In this document: in pieces, positions 18,572 through 26,994 of the stretch
Position numbering within the stretch: the first letter of the stretch is position 1
How the letters are laid out: each line of letters begins with the position of its first letter
NCBI RefSeq assembly: GCF_043196875.1
Contig: NZ_JBEBMX010000012.1
Span: 1 to 64,000 of the forward strand
Direction: 5' to 3'
Origin: Saccharospirillum sp043196875
GTDB lineage: Bacteria > Pseudomonadota > Gammaproteobacteria > Pseudomonadales > Natronospirillaceae
DNA: 64,000 nucleotides
Translations under genes and position numbers: made by a program
Notes under the pieces: generated by a model
What the model was told of the DNA's origin: nothing
What the model saw: only the letters and a program-made list of their open reading frames with translations
Database searches by the model: none

Positions 18572-18967
18572 TCAGGTATTGAGAGTGTCTTTAAGGCGAC
18601 GAATATCGCGCCGCTGTTTTTTGCTGGGTCGCTGGTCGGGTGCCAGTCGGTGTGCCTGTTCGGCTTTGCGTTGGGCTGCGCGTTGTTCGCGCTGGGTGAC
18701 CGAATCGGCGGTCTCGTTATACAGCAGGCGGGCCTCGGGCGCGCCACGACGTTTGTCGCTGACGGCTTCGATCACCACCGTCATCTCATCCCAGCCTAGA
18801 CGCAAGCGCACGCTTGCGCCGGTTTCTACGGTGCGGCTGGGTTTGGCGCGGGCGCCGTTGTAATGCACTTTGCCACCCTCGATGGCTTCTTTGGCGAGAT
18901 TGCGCGTCTTGTAAAAGCGGGCGGCCCAAAGCCATTTGTCGAGCCGCACCGGCGTACTGTCGGTCAT
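18572..18967 (-). CDS. hslR: Ribosome-associated heat shock protein 15
   Basis: A 131-residue S4-domain RNA-binding protein that recognises free 50S subunits carrying nascent chains in E. coli. The S4 domain occupies about residues 5-70, starting VRLDKWLWAARFYKTR. The C-terminal half is strongly basic and Gln/Arg-rich. An upstream in-frame start at 19027 exists, but the S4 domain begins eight residues after the ATG at 18967, as in E. coli (133 residues), so 18967 is used. First gene of hslR-hslO, divergent from cysQ. Confidence 0.94.
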   Translation of the reverse strand: MTDSTPVRLDKWLWAARFYKTRNLAKEAIEGGKVHYNGARAKPSRTVETGASVRLRLGWDEMTVVIEAVSDKRRGAPEARLLYNETADSVTQREQRAAQRKAEQAHRLAPDQRPSKKQRRDIRRLKDTLNT

Positions 18968-19077
18968 GCCGATTCCGCTGTTGATGCATGAAGCGCCCAA
19001 GATGCGGGCCCCGGTCGCCTTCTGCAAGGGGTGGCGTGTTAAACTGCCGCTTCACTCTTATCTCAAGCTGACACCCT

Positions 19078-19884
19078 ATGTCGCTCGATCCTCAATTTGG
19101 CCCGAAACGCATCGCTTCGCTGTATCAACTGATGCAGAAAGCCGGGGATCGTATTCTGAGAGTGTACGGTGATTCCAGCCGCTGGCAGACCAACCGCAAA
19201 GCCGATGATTCTCCGGTGACGGCCGCCGATATAGCGGCCAGCGAGACGTTAGTAGCCGGCTTGCCCAAGGTGATTGATCGGCCGGTGCTGTCCGAAGAAG
19301 CTGTGGTTGCCTGGGAAGAGCGGCGCCATTGGCAGCAGTATTGGCTGGTCGATCCGATGGACGGCACGCGCGAGTTCCTGCATCGCAGCGGGGAATTTGT
19401 CATCAACGTGGCCTTTATGGACGCCAACCAGCCGGTGTTTGGCATGCTCTATCAGCCGGTTACCGGCCGGGCCTGGTGGGGTGGCGTTGCAGTCGCACCC
19501 CAGATGGGGTGGCCTGATCAGCCACAGCCATTGCGCGCCGGTCGTTCTGGTGAGGTGGTTCGTGTGCTCGGCAGTCGTCGTACCGATTGGCGCGGTCAGT
19601 GGCGGCCCCGACTGGAAGCGGCGGGCTTTCAGGTGGAAACGCAATCGGTGGGATCGGCGCTTAAATTCATGCACCTGGCTGAAGGCCAGGCCGATATTTA
19701 TCCGCGCCTGGGGCCGACCAGTGAGTGGGATACCGCCGCGCCACAAGCCATTTTGGAAGCAGCCGGCGGCGCTTTGGTGCAGTGGGATGGCTCGGCGTTG
19801 GAATATGGCAAAGCCGATACGCTCAACCCCGAGTTTGTTGCGGTGTCGGATCCAGACCTGTTGCCAACGGTCTTGAATCGCTGA
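19078..19884 (+). CDS. cysQ: 3'(2'),5'-bisphosphate nucleotidase
   Basis: Hydrolyses 3'-phosphoadenosine 5'-phosphate, a by-product of sulfate assimilation, to AMP. The 268-residue protein has the inositol monophosphatase-family metal motif DPMDGTREF, a LSEE motif upstream of it, and the second conserved WDTAAPQAILEAAGG segment. It is divergent from hslR with a 110-base gap and convergent with the imelysin gene (nine bases between stops). Confidence 0.93.
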   Translation: MSLDPQFGPKRIASLYQLMQKAGDRILRVYGDSSRWQTNRKADDSPVTAADIAASETLVAGLPKVIDRPVLSEEAVVAWEERRHWQQYWLVDPMDGTREFLHRSGEFVINVAFMDANQPVFGMLYQPVTGRAWWGGVAVAPQMGWPDQPQPLRAGRSGEVVRVLGSRRTDWRGQWRPRLEAAGFQVETQSVGSALKFMHLAEGQADIYPRLGPTSEWDTAAPQAILEAAGGALVQWDGSALEYGKADTLNPEFVAVSDPDLLPTVLNR

Positions 19885-19893
19885 AGCCCGGAT

Positions 19894-21066
19894 TTATTCG
19901 GTGAACAGTTCCAGGCCCAACTGGCGCGACAGCGTATTGAAGTCGACCGCCACCTGCGCCACTACCTGACGCGTACTCTGCCAGGTGTCCGGGTCGATAT
20001 CGCCAAAGGTGTAATTTTCCGGCAAGGCTGCAATAGCCGTTCGCGCCGCTGCCAGATGCTCGTTAATGATGGCGCTGGTCACATCGGTATCGGCGCGGTC
20101 GAGCCAGGAAGCCAGTGACCCGGCGTCTTCCTCATTTTCCTGCAGCAACGCCTGCATGCCGTCCAGACGGGCCAGCAGATGGCGTCGGCCCTGGCCGGCT
20201 TCGGCGCTGAGGTGATGCCAGCTGCTTTCTTCCAGCGTACCGTCGGCAAAGCTGTAGCTGAGCAACTCAACCTGAGCCAGGCGTTGCAGGCTTTGCCAGG
20301 TTAACCGCAGTTGACCTTCTTCGGTGAGCAGATCGAAACCGGTCTCACCCTGCCAGCGGTTGGCGGAGACCTGCAATTGGCTCAGCAGATGATCGGTCGC
20401 CAGGCGCAAGTATCGATGACGACGTTCGACCACGGCGGCATCATTGTTGGCAACCGGTAACCAGGATTCGGTTAGAGGTTCACGCCAGAGGAAGGTTTCC
20501 ACCACCGGAAAACCCAGGGAAGGCGATTCCGAATCCATCATCTGGTGCTGCTCGACCAGGTTGTCCAAGGTCAGGTCCAGCCCGCTTTCATGCACCAGGC
20601 CGCTGTAAGGGTAATCTGGCAAGCCGTCGATATAGCCGGGTTGGAACGGCCGGATGTTGATCAGGCTTTGGGTGCGTCGGAACTGAGCCTGTTCGGTGAC
20701 ACTGAAGGCGCGCTGGTTAAACGGACGGAGACGATTCCACTGTTCGTAGCAGTCATGCCAGGCTGCACGCGCCAGATCGCGGTTAGCGGTGTTCGGCTCG
20801 GCCAGAAAGTCGGTCACGCCGGCATCGAGATCGTTGCAGGCCAGCATCAAAGCGGCGCCCTGGCGCTGGGCGGTTGAGCGCACCAGGTCGGCAGCGGCTG
20901 CAAAACGCGGCCCAGTGTCGACGGTTTCGTCTTGTGCTGCTTCCGACGGCAACAAGGATTCCAGCTCAATCGGTTCCGGATCGGGATCCGAACAAGCGCT
21001 GAGTATCAGTCCCAAGCTGAGCAGGATGGCACTGTGGCGGATGCCGGGACGCTTAAAATTCGGCAT
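19894..21066 (-). CDS. Imelysin-family lipoprotein
   Basis: A 390-residue predicted lipoprotein: signal peptide plus lipobox LSAC at residues 22-25, followed by SDPDPEP. The body is helical and resembles imelysin/M75-type proteins, which often take part in iron uptake. The family motif GxHxxE appears here as GFPVVE (185-190), with proline in place of histidine, so the metal-binding or peptidase function suggested for some relatives is doubtful. A GAGGG ribosome binding site lies five bases before the ATG. The start overlaps the end of the upstream HAD gene by 14 bases, so the two are one operon. Confidence 0.8.
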   Translation of the reverse strand: MPNFKRPGIRHSAILLSLGLILSACSDPDPEPIELESLLPSEAAQDETVDTGPRFAAAADLVRSTAQRQGAALMLACNDLDAGVTDFLAEPNTANRDLARAAWHDCYEQWNRLRPFNQRAFSVTEQAQFRRTQSLINIRPFQPGYIDGLPDYPYSGLVHESGLDLTLDNLVEQHQMMDSESPSLGFPVVETFLWREPLTESWLPVANNDAAVVERRHRYLRLATDHLLSQLQVSANRWQGETGFDLLTEEGQLRLTWQSLQRLAQVELLSYSFADGTLEESSWHHLSAEAGQGRRHLLARLDGMQALLQENEEDAGSLASWLDRADTDVTSAIINEHLAAARTAIAALPENYTFGDIDPDTWQSTRQVVAQVAVDFNTLSRQLGLELFTE

Positions 21067-21724
21067 GTGTTTCCCTCAAACTGATAATGGACCAACCTCG
21101 TTGTTGTGCTTCGGCCTGCAAACGCTCATCCGGGTCTACCGCGACCGGATGATCGACCAGGGACAGCAGCGGCAGGTCATTGTGCGAATCGCTATAGAAC
21201 CAGGCACCGTCCAGCGTTTCATCGTGCTGTTCCAGCCAGTCGTTAAGCCGTGTCACCTTACCTTCGCGGAAACTGGGAACGCCTTCCGGCCGACCGGTAT
21301 AACGACCATTAATCTGCTCGGCTTCGCAGGCGATCAGATGTTCAATGCCGAGATATTGGGCGATGGGGCCGGTAACAAAACGGTTGGTGGCGGTGATGAT
21401 CATCAGGGTGTGACCCAGATCACGATGCTTGTTGAGCAGCGCCTCGGTACCGGCCTGAATCATGGGAATGATTTTGGCGTCCATAAAACGCCGATGCAGT
21501 TCGGCCAGTTCTGCCGGGTCTTTGTCGGCGAGGAACTCCAGCACGAACAGCAGGTAAGCCTGAATATCGAGTCGACCGGCTTGGTAGTCGGCAAAAAACT
21601 GGTCGTTGGCGGTTAATACCGTGTGCGCATCAACGAGACCGGACTCGACCAGAAATTCGCCCCAGGCGTGATCGGAATCGCCACTGAGCAGGGTTTGGTC
21701 GAGGTCAAAAATGGCCAGGGTCAA
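21053..21724 (-). CDS. HAD-superfamily IB phosphatase (SerB-like)
   Basis: A cytoplasmic phosphatase with the nucleophile motif FDLDQTLLSGDSD at its N-terminus, a threonine motif MIITAT, and the acidic motif YSDSHNDLPLL. These place it in the HAD-IB group with phosphoserine phosphatase-like enzymes. The start is taken as TTG at 21724, six bases after an AAGGAAG site, giving 223 residues. A longer reading to 21805 would run through a terminator hairpin and is less likely. The last 14 bases overlap the imelysin gene. Substrate unknown. Confidence 0.85.
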   Translation of the reverse strand: MTLAIFDLDQTLLSGDSDHAWGEFLVESGLVDAHTVLTANDQFFADYQAGRLDIQAYLLFVLEFLADKDPAELAELHRRFMDAKIIPMIQAGTEALLNKHRDLGHTLMIITATNRFVTGPIAQYLGIEHLIACEAEQINGRYTGRPEGVPSFREGKVTRLNDWLEQHDETLDGAWFYSDSHNDLPLLSLVDHPVAVDPDERLQAEAQQRGWSIISLRETHAEF

Positions 21725-21740
21725 GACAACTTCCTTAGAC

Positions 21741-21764
21741 AAAAAACGCGCCCAAGCCGGGCGC
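21741..21764 (-). terminator. Intrinsic terminator in the leader of the HAD gene
   Basis: On the minus strand a 6-bp G+C stem (21748-21753 with 21759-21764) and a 5-base loop are followed by six T residues, only about 17 bases before the start codon of the HAD gene. No gene upstream on this strand needs it, so it may act as an attenuator or end a short leader RNA. Confidence 0.6.
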
Positions 21765-21965
21765 TTAAGGCTGCTAAGAGTACGGATTCTAACCAGACGG
21801 TACAAGCGCCTGGCGGTCGCAGACGCACCTGTTTGGTGTTTGCCAAGGCTTGTGGAACAATGCCTGCATGGGGGTTTCGCTTCAGTGCTGCCCTCACAGA
21901 CCCCTCAGGGGCCCGGTGAACCGGCCGGCACCCCGTGCCGGCCCTGCGATAAAGCGGCAGTGGCG

Positions 21966-22457
21966 ATGATCGATTCCGATGGCTATCGCCCCAATGTGGG
22001 CATCATTCTGACTAATGGCCAGAACCAGGTTCTGTGGGCCCGGCGTATCGGTCAGGACGCCTGGCAATTTCCGCAGGGCGGCATCCGTGCCCAGGAAACG
22101 CCGCTGGATGCTCTCTATCGCGAACTGCGCGAAGAAGTCGGCTTGGGCGAGGACGACGTTGAAGTGCTCGCCTGTACTCGCGATTGGCTGCGTTACCGGC
22201 TGCCCAAACGCATGATTCGTTATAACGCCCTGCCTATTTGCATCGGACAAAAACAGAAGTGGTTTTTGTTGCGCATGCTGTGCGCCGATGAAGACGTCCA
22301 ACTCAATGTCAGTGACGATCCGGAATTCGACGGTTGGCAATGGGTTTCGTACTGGTATCCGCTGGCTAAGGTGGTGTCGTTCAAGCGCTCGGTCTATCGT
22401 CAGGCGATGGCCGAGCTGGCGCCGCGCATCAATCGGGAGCAGCGTATTCGTGGCTGA
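21966..22457 (+). CDS. rppH: RNA pyrophosphohydrolase
   Basis: Removes pyrophosphate from 5'-triphosphorylated mRNA and so starts RNase E-dependent decay. The Nudix box GGIRAQETPLDALYRELREE is complete with its catalytic glutamates. ATG 21966 begins MIDSDGYRPNVGIIL, which matches the E. coli N-terminus. The long in-frame extension upstream has no family similarity and is not used. It is 163 residues (E. coli 176). It overlaps ptsP by eight bases, an rppH-ptsP order conserved in gammaproteobacteria. Confidence 0.95.
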   Translation: MIDSDGYRPNVGIILTNGQNQVLWARRIGQDAWQFPQGGIRAQETPLDALYRELREEVGLGEDDVEVLACTRDWLRYRLPKRMIRYNALPICIGQKQKWFLLRMLCADEDVQLNVSDDPEFDGWQWVSYWYPLAKVVSFKRSVYRQAMAELAPRINREQRIRG

Positions 22458-24732
22458 CATGTTGCACCTGCTTCGCCAGGTGGTCGAAGAAGTCAACAGC
22501 GCCCGGGATCTGCAAAGCTCCCTGCGTACCCTCGTTGGCCGCATTCGCGCGGGTATGGATGTGCAGGTGTGTTCGGTATTTCTGTGGGATGCGCACGTCG
22601 AGCGCTATGTGTTGATGGCCACCGACGGCTTGAGCCCAGACGCCATCGGCAAACTGACGCTGACCCAGAATCAGGGCCTGATCGGCCTGGTGGGCAAGCG
22701 TGAAGAACCGATCAATCTCGGCGATGCCACCCGCCACCCCAATTACCATCTGGTGCCCGGCCTGGGCGAAGAGCCTTATAAAGGCACGCTGGCGGTGCCG
22801 ATCATCCACCACCGCAAACTGCTCGGTGTGCTGACCATCCAGAAGACCGAAGCCGGTCGTTTTGGCGATGAAGAAGAAGCCTTCCTGGTCACGCTGTCGG
22901 CGCAGTTGGCCGGCGTTATTGCGCATGCCGAAGCCACCGGCGCGCTGTCAGGGTTGAACCTTCTCGGTGACGAGCAAAAGGACGTGCGCTTCCAGGGCGT
23001 GCCCGGTGCCCAGGGTGTTGCCATCGGCCAGGGGCACGTGTTGTTGCCGACGGCGGATTTGAAGGCCGTGCGGTTTCGGCCGGCAGAGGATGTCGATGCT
23101 GAAATAGCATTGTTCCATCAGGCCTTGGGTCGTGTGCGTGCTGATTTGCGGGCCACTCGCGATAAGTTACAGGTTGAGCTGCGTCCGGAAGAGTTAGCGC
23201 TGTTTAACGTCTATGTCGACATCCTCGATGATGCTGCGCTGGGCGAAGCGGTGATCGAACGCATTCGCCAGGGCGAATGGGCGCAGAGCGCTTTGGCTGG
23301 TGTGATGCGCGGCTATATTGACCATTTTGAAAGCATGGACGACGCCTACCTGCGTGAACGTGCCGCCGATATGCGCGATCTGGGTCGGCGAGTGCTCGCT
23401 TATCTGCAGGAATCGACGCCGATACAGGCGATCCCTGAAAACGCCATTCTGATCGGCGAAGAAATATCACCGACGGTGTTTGGCGAACTGACCGGCGCCA
23501 AGATCGCCGGCATTGTTTGTACCCGTGGTTCGGCCAACTCGCACATCGCCATTCTGTCGCGGGCGCTGGATATTCCCACGGTGATGGGGGTGCAAGAGCT
23601 GCCCTGGCAGGCGCTGCAGGGCGAAGACCTGGTGATTGATGGCTATCGCGGCCACCTCTATTACCGGCTGTCGGATGAAAAACGCCAGCATTTCGAAGCG
23701 GTGTGTCGGGAAGAGGCCGCGCGTGAAGCGGGGCTGGAGTCGCTGAAAGACGAGCCGGGCACCACCCGCGATGGCCTGGCCATCACCTTGCTGGTGAACA
23801 CCGGTTTGCAGACCGACATCATCCGCTCGCAAGATCGAGGCGCCGACGGTGTGGGTCTGTTCCGCACCGAAATCCCTTTTATGATGCGCCAGCGGTTTCC
23901 CTCCGAAGAAGAACAGGCGGCTATTTATCGCGCTCAGTTGGAAGCCTTTGCACCGCGTCCGGTCACCATGCGCACGCTTGATGTTGGCGGCGACAAAAGC
24001 CTGACCTATTTTCCCATCGTTGAAGACAATCCCTTCCTCGGTTGGCGCGGCATTCGCGTCATGCTCGATCACCCTGAGCTGTTTATGGTTCAGGTGCGCG
24101 CCATGCTGCGGGCCAGTGAAGGCTTGAATAACCTCAAGGTGATGCTGCCCATGGTGACCAGCGTCAGTGAGGTTGAAGAGGCGCTGGCGATCATTCATCG
24201 CGCGGTAATGGAGTTGAACGAAGAAGGTTTGGCGGTTCGGGTACCGGATGTTGGTGTGATGGTCGAGGTGCCATCGGCGGTGTATCTGATAGCCGAACTG
24301 GCCAGCCAGGTGGACTTTATTTCCGTCGGCAGTAACGACCTGACCCAGTATCTGCTCGCGGTCGATCGCAACAATCCGCGCGTGGCCGCCATCTATGATG
24401 CCCTCCACCCGGCCGTGCTCAAGGCATTGAAGGTGGTGATCGATGCCGGTAACGCCGCCGGTGTACCGGTGAGTCTGTGCGGTGAATTGGCCGGCGATGC
24501 GCTGGGTGCGGTGATACTGGTTGGACTGGGTTATCGGCAGTTGTCGATGAGCAGCTCAAATTTATTGCGCGTTAAATCGGTGCTGCGGCAAATCGATACC
24601 GACTGGGCCGAACAGGTGGTGGCGGGATTGCTGCATCTGGATAACCCACGTCTGGTGCGCTCGACCCTGCAGTTGGCGTTGAAGAAGCTTGGCATCCCGC
24701 TATCGGCACTCGGTCTGGCGCCCGCTGGCTGA
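22450..24732 (+). CDS. ptsP: Nitrogen phosphotransferase enzyme I (EI-Ntr)
   Basis: First phosphotransfer protein of the nitrogen PTS: autophosphorylates from phosphoenolpyruvate and passes the phosphate to NPr. Domains: an N-terminal GAF sensor (about 1-150, family role is glutamine sensing), PEP-utilising N-terminal domain (about 175-300), the swivelling domain with H365 in TRGSANSHIAI, and a C-terminal TIM barrel (about 460-745). The GTG at 22450 is chosen because GGGAG lies ten bases upstream; ATG 22459 is the alternative. It has 760 residues. The start lies inside the rppH stop region, so it is coupled to rppH. Confidence 0.95.
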   Translation: MADMLHLLRQVVEEVNSARDLQSSLRTLVGRIRAGMDVQVCSVFLWDAHVERYVLMATDGLSPDAIGKLTLTQNQGLIGLVGKREEPINLGDATRHPNYHLVPGLGEEPYKGTLAVPIIHHRKLLGVLTIQKTEAGRFGDEEEAFLVTLSAQLAGVIAHAEATGALSGLNLLGDEQKDVRFQGVPGAQGVAIGQGHVLLPTADLKAVRFRPAEDVDAEIALFHQALGRVRADLRATRDKLQVELRPEELALFNVYVDILDDAALGEAVIERIRQGEWAQSALAGVMRGYIDHFESMDDAYLRERAADMRDLGRRVLAYLQESTPIQAIPENAILIGEEISPTVFGELTGAKIAGIVCTRGSANSHIAILSRALDIPTVMGVQELPWQALQGEDLVIDGYRGHLYYRLSDEKRQHFEAVCREEAAREAGLESLKDEPGTTRDGLAITLLVNTGLQTDIIRSQDRGADGVGLFRTEIPFMMRQRFPSEEEQAAIYRAQLEAFAPRPVTMRTLDVGGDKSLTYFPIVEDNPFLGWRGIRVMLDHPELFMVQVRAMLRASEGLNNLKVMLPMVTSVSEVEEALAIIHRAVMELNEEGLAVRVPDVGVMVEVPSAVYLIAELASQVDFISVGSNDLTQYLLAVDRNNPRVAAIYDALHPAVLKALKVVIDAGNAAGVPVSLCGELAGDALGAVILVGLGYRQLSMSSSNLLRVKSVLRQIDTDWAEQVVAGLLHLDNPRLVRSTLQLALKKLGIPLSALGLAPAG

Positions 24733-24822
24733 GTCTTTGCTGCGAAAGCTCCCATTTGTCACAACCTGGTCTAGGCTTAACAGGCAATGCAATAAACGTT
24801 TTGCCCGGGAGGCGTGGCGGTA

Positions 24823-26376
24823 GTGAAAGTAAGTACCAACCGGGTGGTTTTGAACCTTGCCGTTATTGGGATCGTTTGCCTGGCCGTCTTGGCGCACCGT
24901 TTATACGACAATGAAAGTGTCGCTATCCGGCAAAGTTTCCAACTTGAGGTGGATCAGCACGCCGTGGCCTTTGAACGCGAAGTGTTGCTGAACCTGGAAA
25001 TTCTGTACGCTCTGAATCAAGCCTTGTCGACGGTCGAGACGATCGATCCGGCCTTGTTTGAACGCGTCACTGAAGGGGTGTTGCGCCGCTCTCCGGCAAT
25101 ACAGGCTTTCGCCTGGGCGCCCTGGGTTGATCAACCACAGCTGCAACCCATGCAGCAGCAAATACGCCAGTGGATTCCCGACTTTGAAGTGTTCGAACGG
25201 GCCGGTACCGCCGCCGTCGCTGTGGCGCAACGCGACTGGTACGTGCCGGTGGTTTTCATCGAGCCGCTGGCCACCAACCAGGCAGCGGTGGGCTTCGATC
25301 TGGCCAGTGAACAGCGTCGCTTGAACGCCCTGCTTGAGGCTCGCGATAGCGCAGCCCTGGTCGCAACGGCGGGCATTCGATTGGTCCAGGAACCCGAAAA
25401 CCAGCAAGGTTTTTTGGTGTTTTCGGCACTCTATGACGGTCAACCCCAGCAACCACAAGAACGACGCGCCCGGTTGCGTGGTTTTTTCAATGGGGTGTTC
25501 CGGGTTGGCGCGCTGTTTCAGCAATCCATCGGCGTGACCTCCCCGGGAGATATCTGCATACGCATCATCGACCGCACCAGTGGTCAGGATGAGGTGTTGT
25601 TCGAGAATATCCCGCCCGATGTTAAGGCCTGGCATATGCCTTGGCGTTACGAGTCGGACGTCTTTGATGTCGGCGGTCGTCAGTGGTTGATCGAAGCCAT
25701 TCCCGCCCGGAGTTTCGCCGTTGAGCAGCGCAGCTATCTGCCCTGGTTGGTGTTCGGTGGCGGGCTCTTATTTATTGTCCTGCTCAGTGGCTATGTCATC
25801 GCCACCTTAAGACGTAATACTGAACTGCAGGCCGCCCGCGACCAGTTGGAACGCATCTCTTTAACCGACGGCCTCACTGGTCTGGCCAATCGTCGTCATT
25901 TTGATCAGCACCTGACGCAGGAATGGGCCCGGGCGCAACGCGAAGGCACCTCGGTGGCGTTGATCATGATCGACATCGATCACTTCAAAAACTACAACGA
26001 TGAATACGGTCACCCAGCCGGCGATCAGTGTCTGCGCCGCGTTGCCGCCGCGCTGCAGAGAATCGCCCAGCGACCACTCGATCTGGTGGCGCGCTATGGC
26101 GGTGAGGAATTTGCCATCATTCTGCCGCATACCGAAGACCCGGCTCAGGTTGCTGAGCAATGTCGTCAGGTAGTGGAAGATTTGCAGTTACCGCACGCTT
26201 TCTCCGAAGCAGCAGCGGTGGTGACCATCAGCGCAGGTGTCTGTGTTGGCCAGCCAAGACAGCACGATGTTCCAGAGACGTTGACCGAAGGCGCCGATCA
26301 CGCCCTCTATGAGGCTAAAGAAGGCGGGCGTAACCGGGTGGAGGTGTGTGACAAGTTGCTGCGCAAGACGACTTAA
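24823..26376 (+). CDS. Membrane-bound CHASE-GGDEF diguanylate cyclase
   Basis: A 517-residue inner-membrane protein. Membrane segments at about 8-25 and 305-330 enclose a periplasmic CHASE-type sensor domain. A cytoplasmic GGDEF domain (about 345-510) carries the active motif GGEEF at 426-430 and an inhibitory-site RPLD at 417-420, five residues before it. It should make cyclic di-GMP in response to an external ligand and be feedback inhibited. GTG 24823 is preferred to GTG 24814 because the GGGAGG site (24807-24812) would be only one base from the latter. Its last four bases overlap the end of the convergent CheW gene. Confidence 0.88.
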   Translation: MKVSTNRVVLNLAVIGIVCLAVLAHRLYDNESVAIRQSFQLEVDQHAVAFEREVLLNLEILYALNQALSTVETIDPALFERVTEGVLRRSPAIQAFAWAPWVDQPQLQPMQQQIRQWIPDFEVFERAGTAAVAVAQRDWYVPVVFIEPLATNQAAVGFDLASEQRRLNALLEARDSAALVATAGIRLVQEPENQQGFLVFSALYDGQPQQPQERRARLRGFFNGVFRVGALFQQSIGVTSPGDICIRIIDRTSGQDEVLFENIPPDVKAWHMPWRYESDVFDVGGRQWLIEAIPARSFAVEQRSYLPWLVFGGGLLFIVLLSGYVIATLRRNTELQAARDQLERISLTDGLTGLANRRHFDQHLTQEWARAQREGTSVALIMIDIDHFKNYNDEYGHPAGDQCLRRVAAALQRIAQRPLDLVARYGGEEFAIILPHTEDPAQVAEQCRQVVEDLQLPHAFSEAAAVVTISAGVCVGQPRQHDVPETLTEGADHALYEAKEGGRNRVEVCDKLLRKTT

Positions 26377-26819
26377 AAATCGCGCACCAGAGCGCCGACA
26401 TCGGTGTGCTGACCAATCAGTTGCTCCAGTCCGGTCGGATTGATCAATTGATAGAGGCGGCCATCGCGTTCGGCGGTTGCAGCTATGTAGCCACCCGCCA
26501 TATTGGTGTCGGCGTCCTGAGTGTTGAAATACTGCACACCTTCGACCTTGGCGACTGCCAGGCCCATGCGCGATTCGGGGAAGTCGACGATCAGCATGAA
26601 TTGCGGTTCATCCAACTGACCGTGTCCGGTCATCCGTAACAGATCAATCACCGCCAGCGTTTCGCCGCGTAAACCGACCAGACCCATGACACCCAGAGCG
26701 GTACTGGGTACCGGATTGAGTGGCTGCCAGGGTACCACTTCCTTGATCAGGGTAGCCGGAAAGGCCAGAGGTTCCTGGTCGAGATACACCACGACCCACA
26801 TTTCGTTCGACATCGTCAT
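26373..26819 (-). CDS. Stand-alone CheW-domain protein
   Basis: A 148-residue cytoplasmic protein that consists of one CheW-like domain: VYLDQEPLAFPATLIKEVVP at the start and MGLVGLRGETLAVIDLL in the middle match the usual beta-barrel strands. Such proteins link chemoreceptors to CheA. No receptor or kinase gene is nearby, so its partners are elsewhere. An AAGGAG site lies seven bases before the ATG. It is convergent with the CHASE-GGDEF gene, with stop codons overlapping by four bases. Confidence 0.85.
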   Translation of the reverse strand: MTMSNEMWVVVYLDQEPLAFPATLIKEVVPWQPLNPVPSTALGVMGLVGLRGETLAVIDLLRMTGHGQLDEPQFMLIVDFPESRMGLAVAKVEGVQYFNTQDADTNMAGGYIAATAERDGRLYQLINPTGLEQLIGQHTDVGALVRDF

Positions 26820-26994
26820 CGATCGGCTCCTTATGGTTGGTTCACACCAACCCTCCTATTCAGCCTAGTCAGGGGTCTGCCAAGCTGCAAACCAGAACAT
26901 CGGCCGAGTGCCACCAAGCTTGAGACCAGAGCGTGGTGACTAAGACAGTCGTGGGCGCTTCTGGTACCTTGTGCGCCCCGCTGCGAGGACCTCC

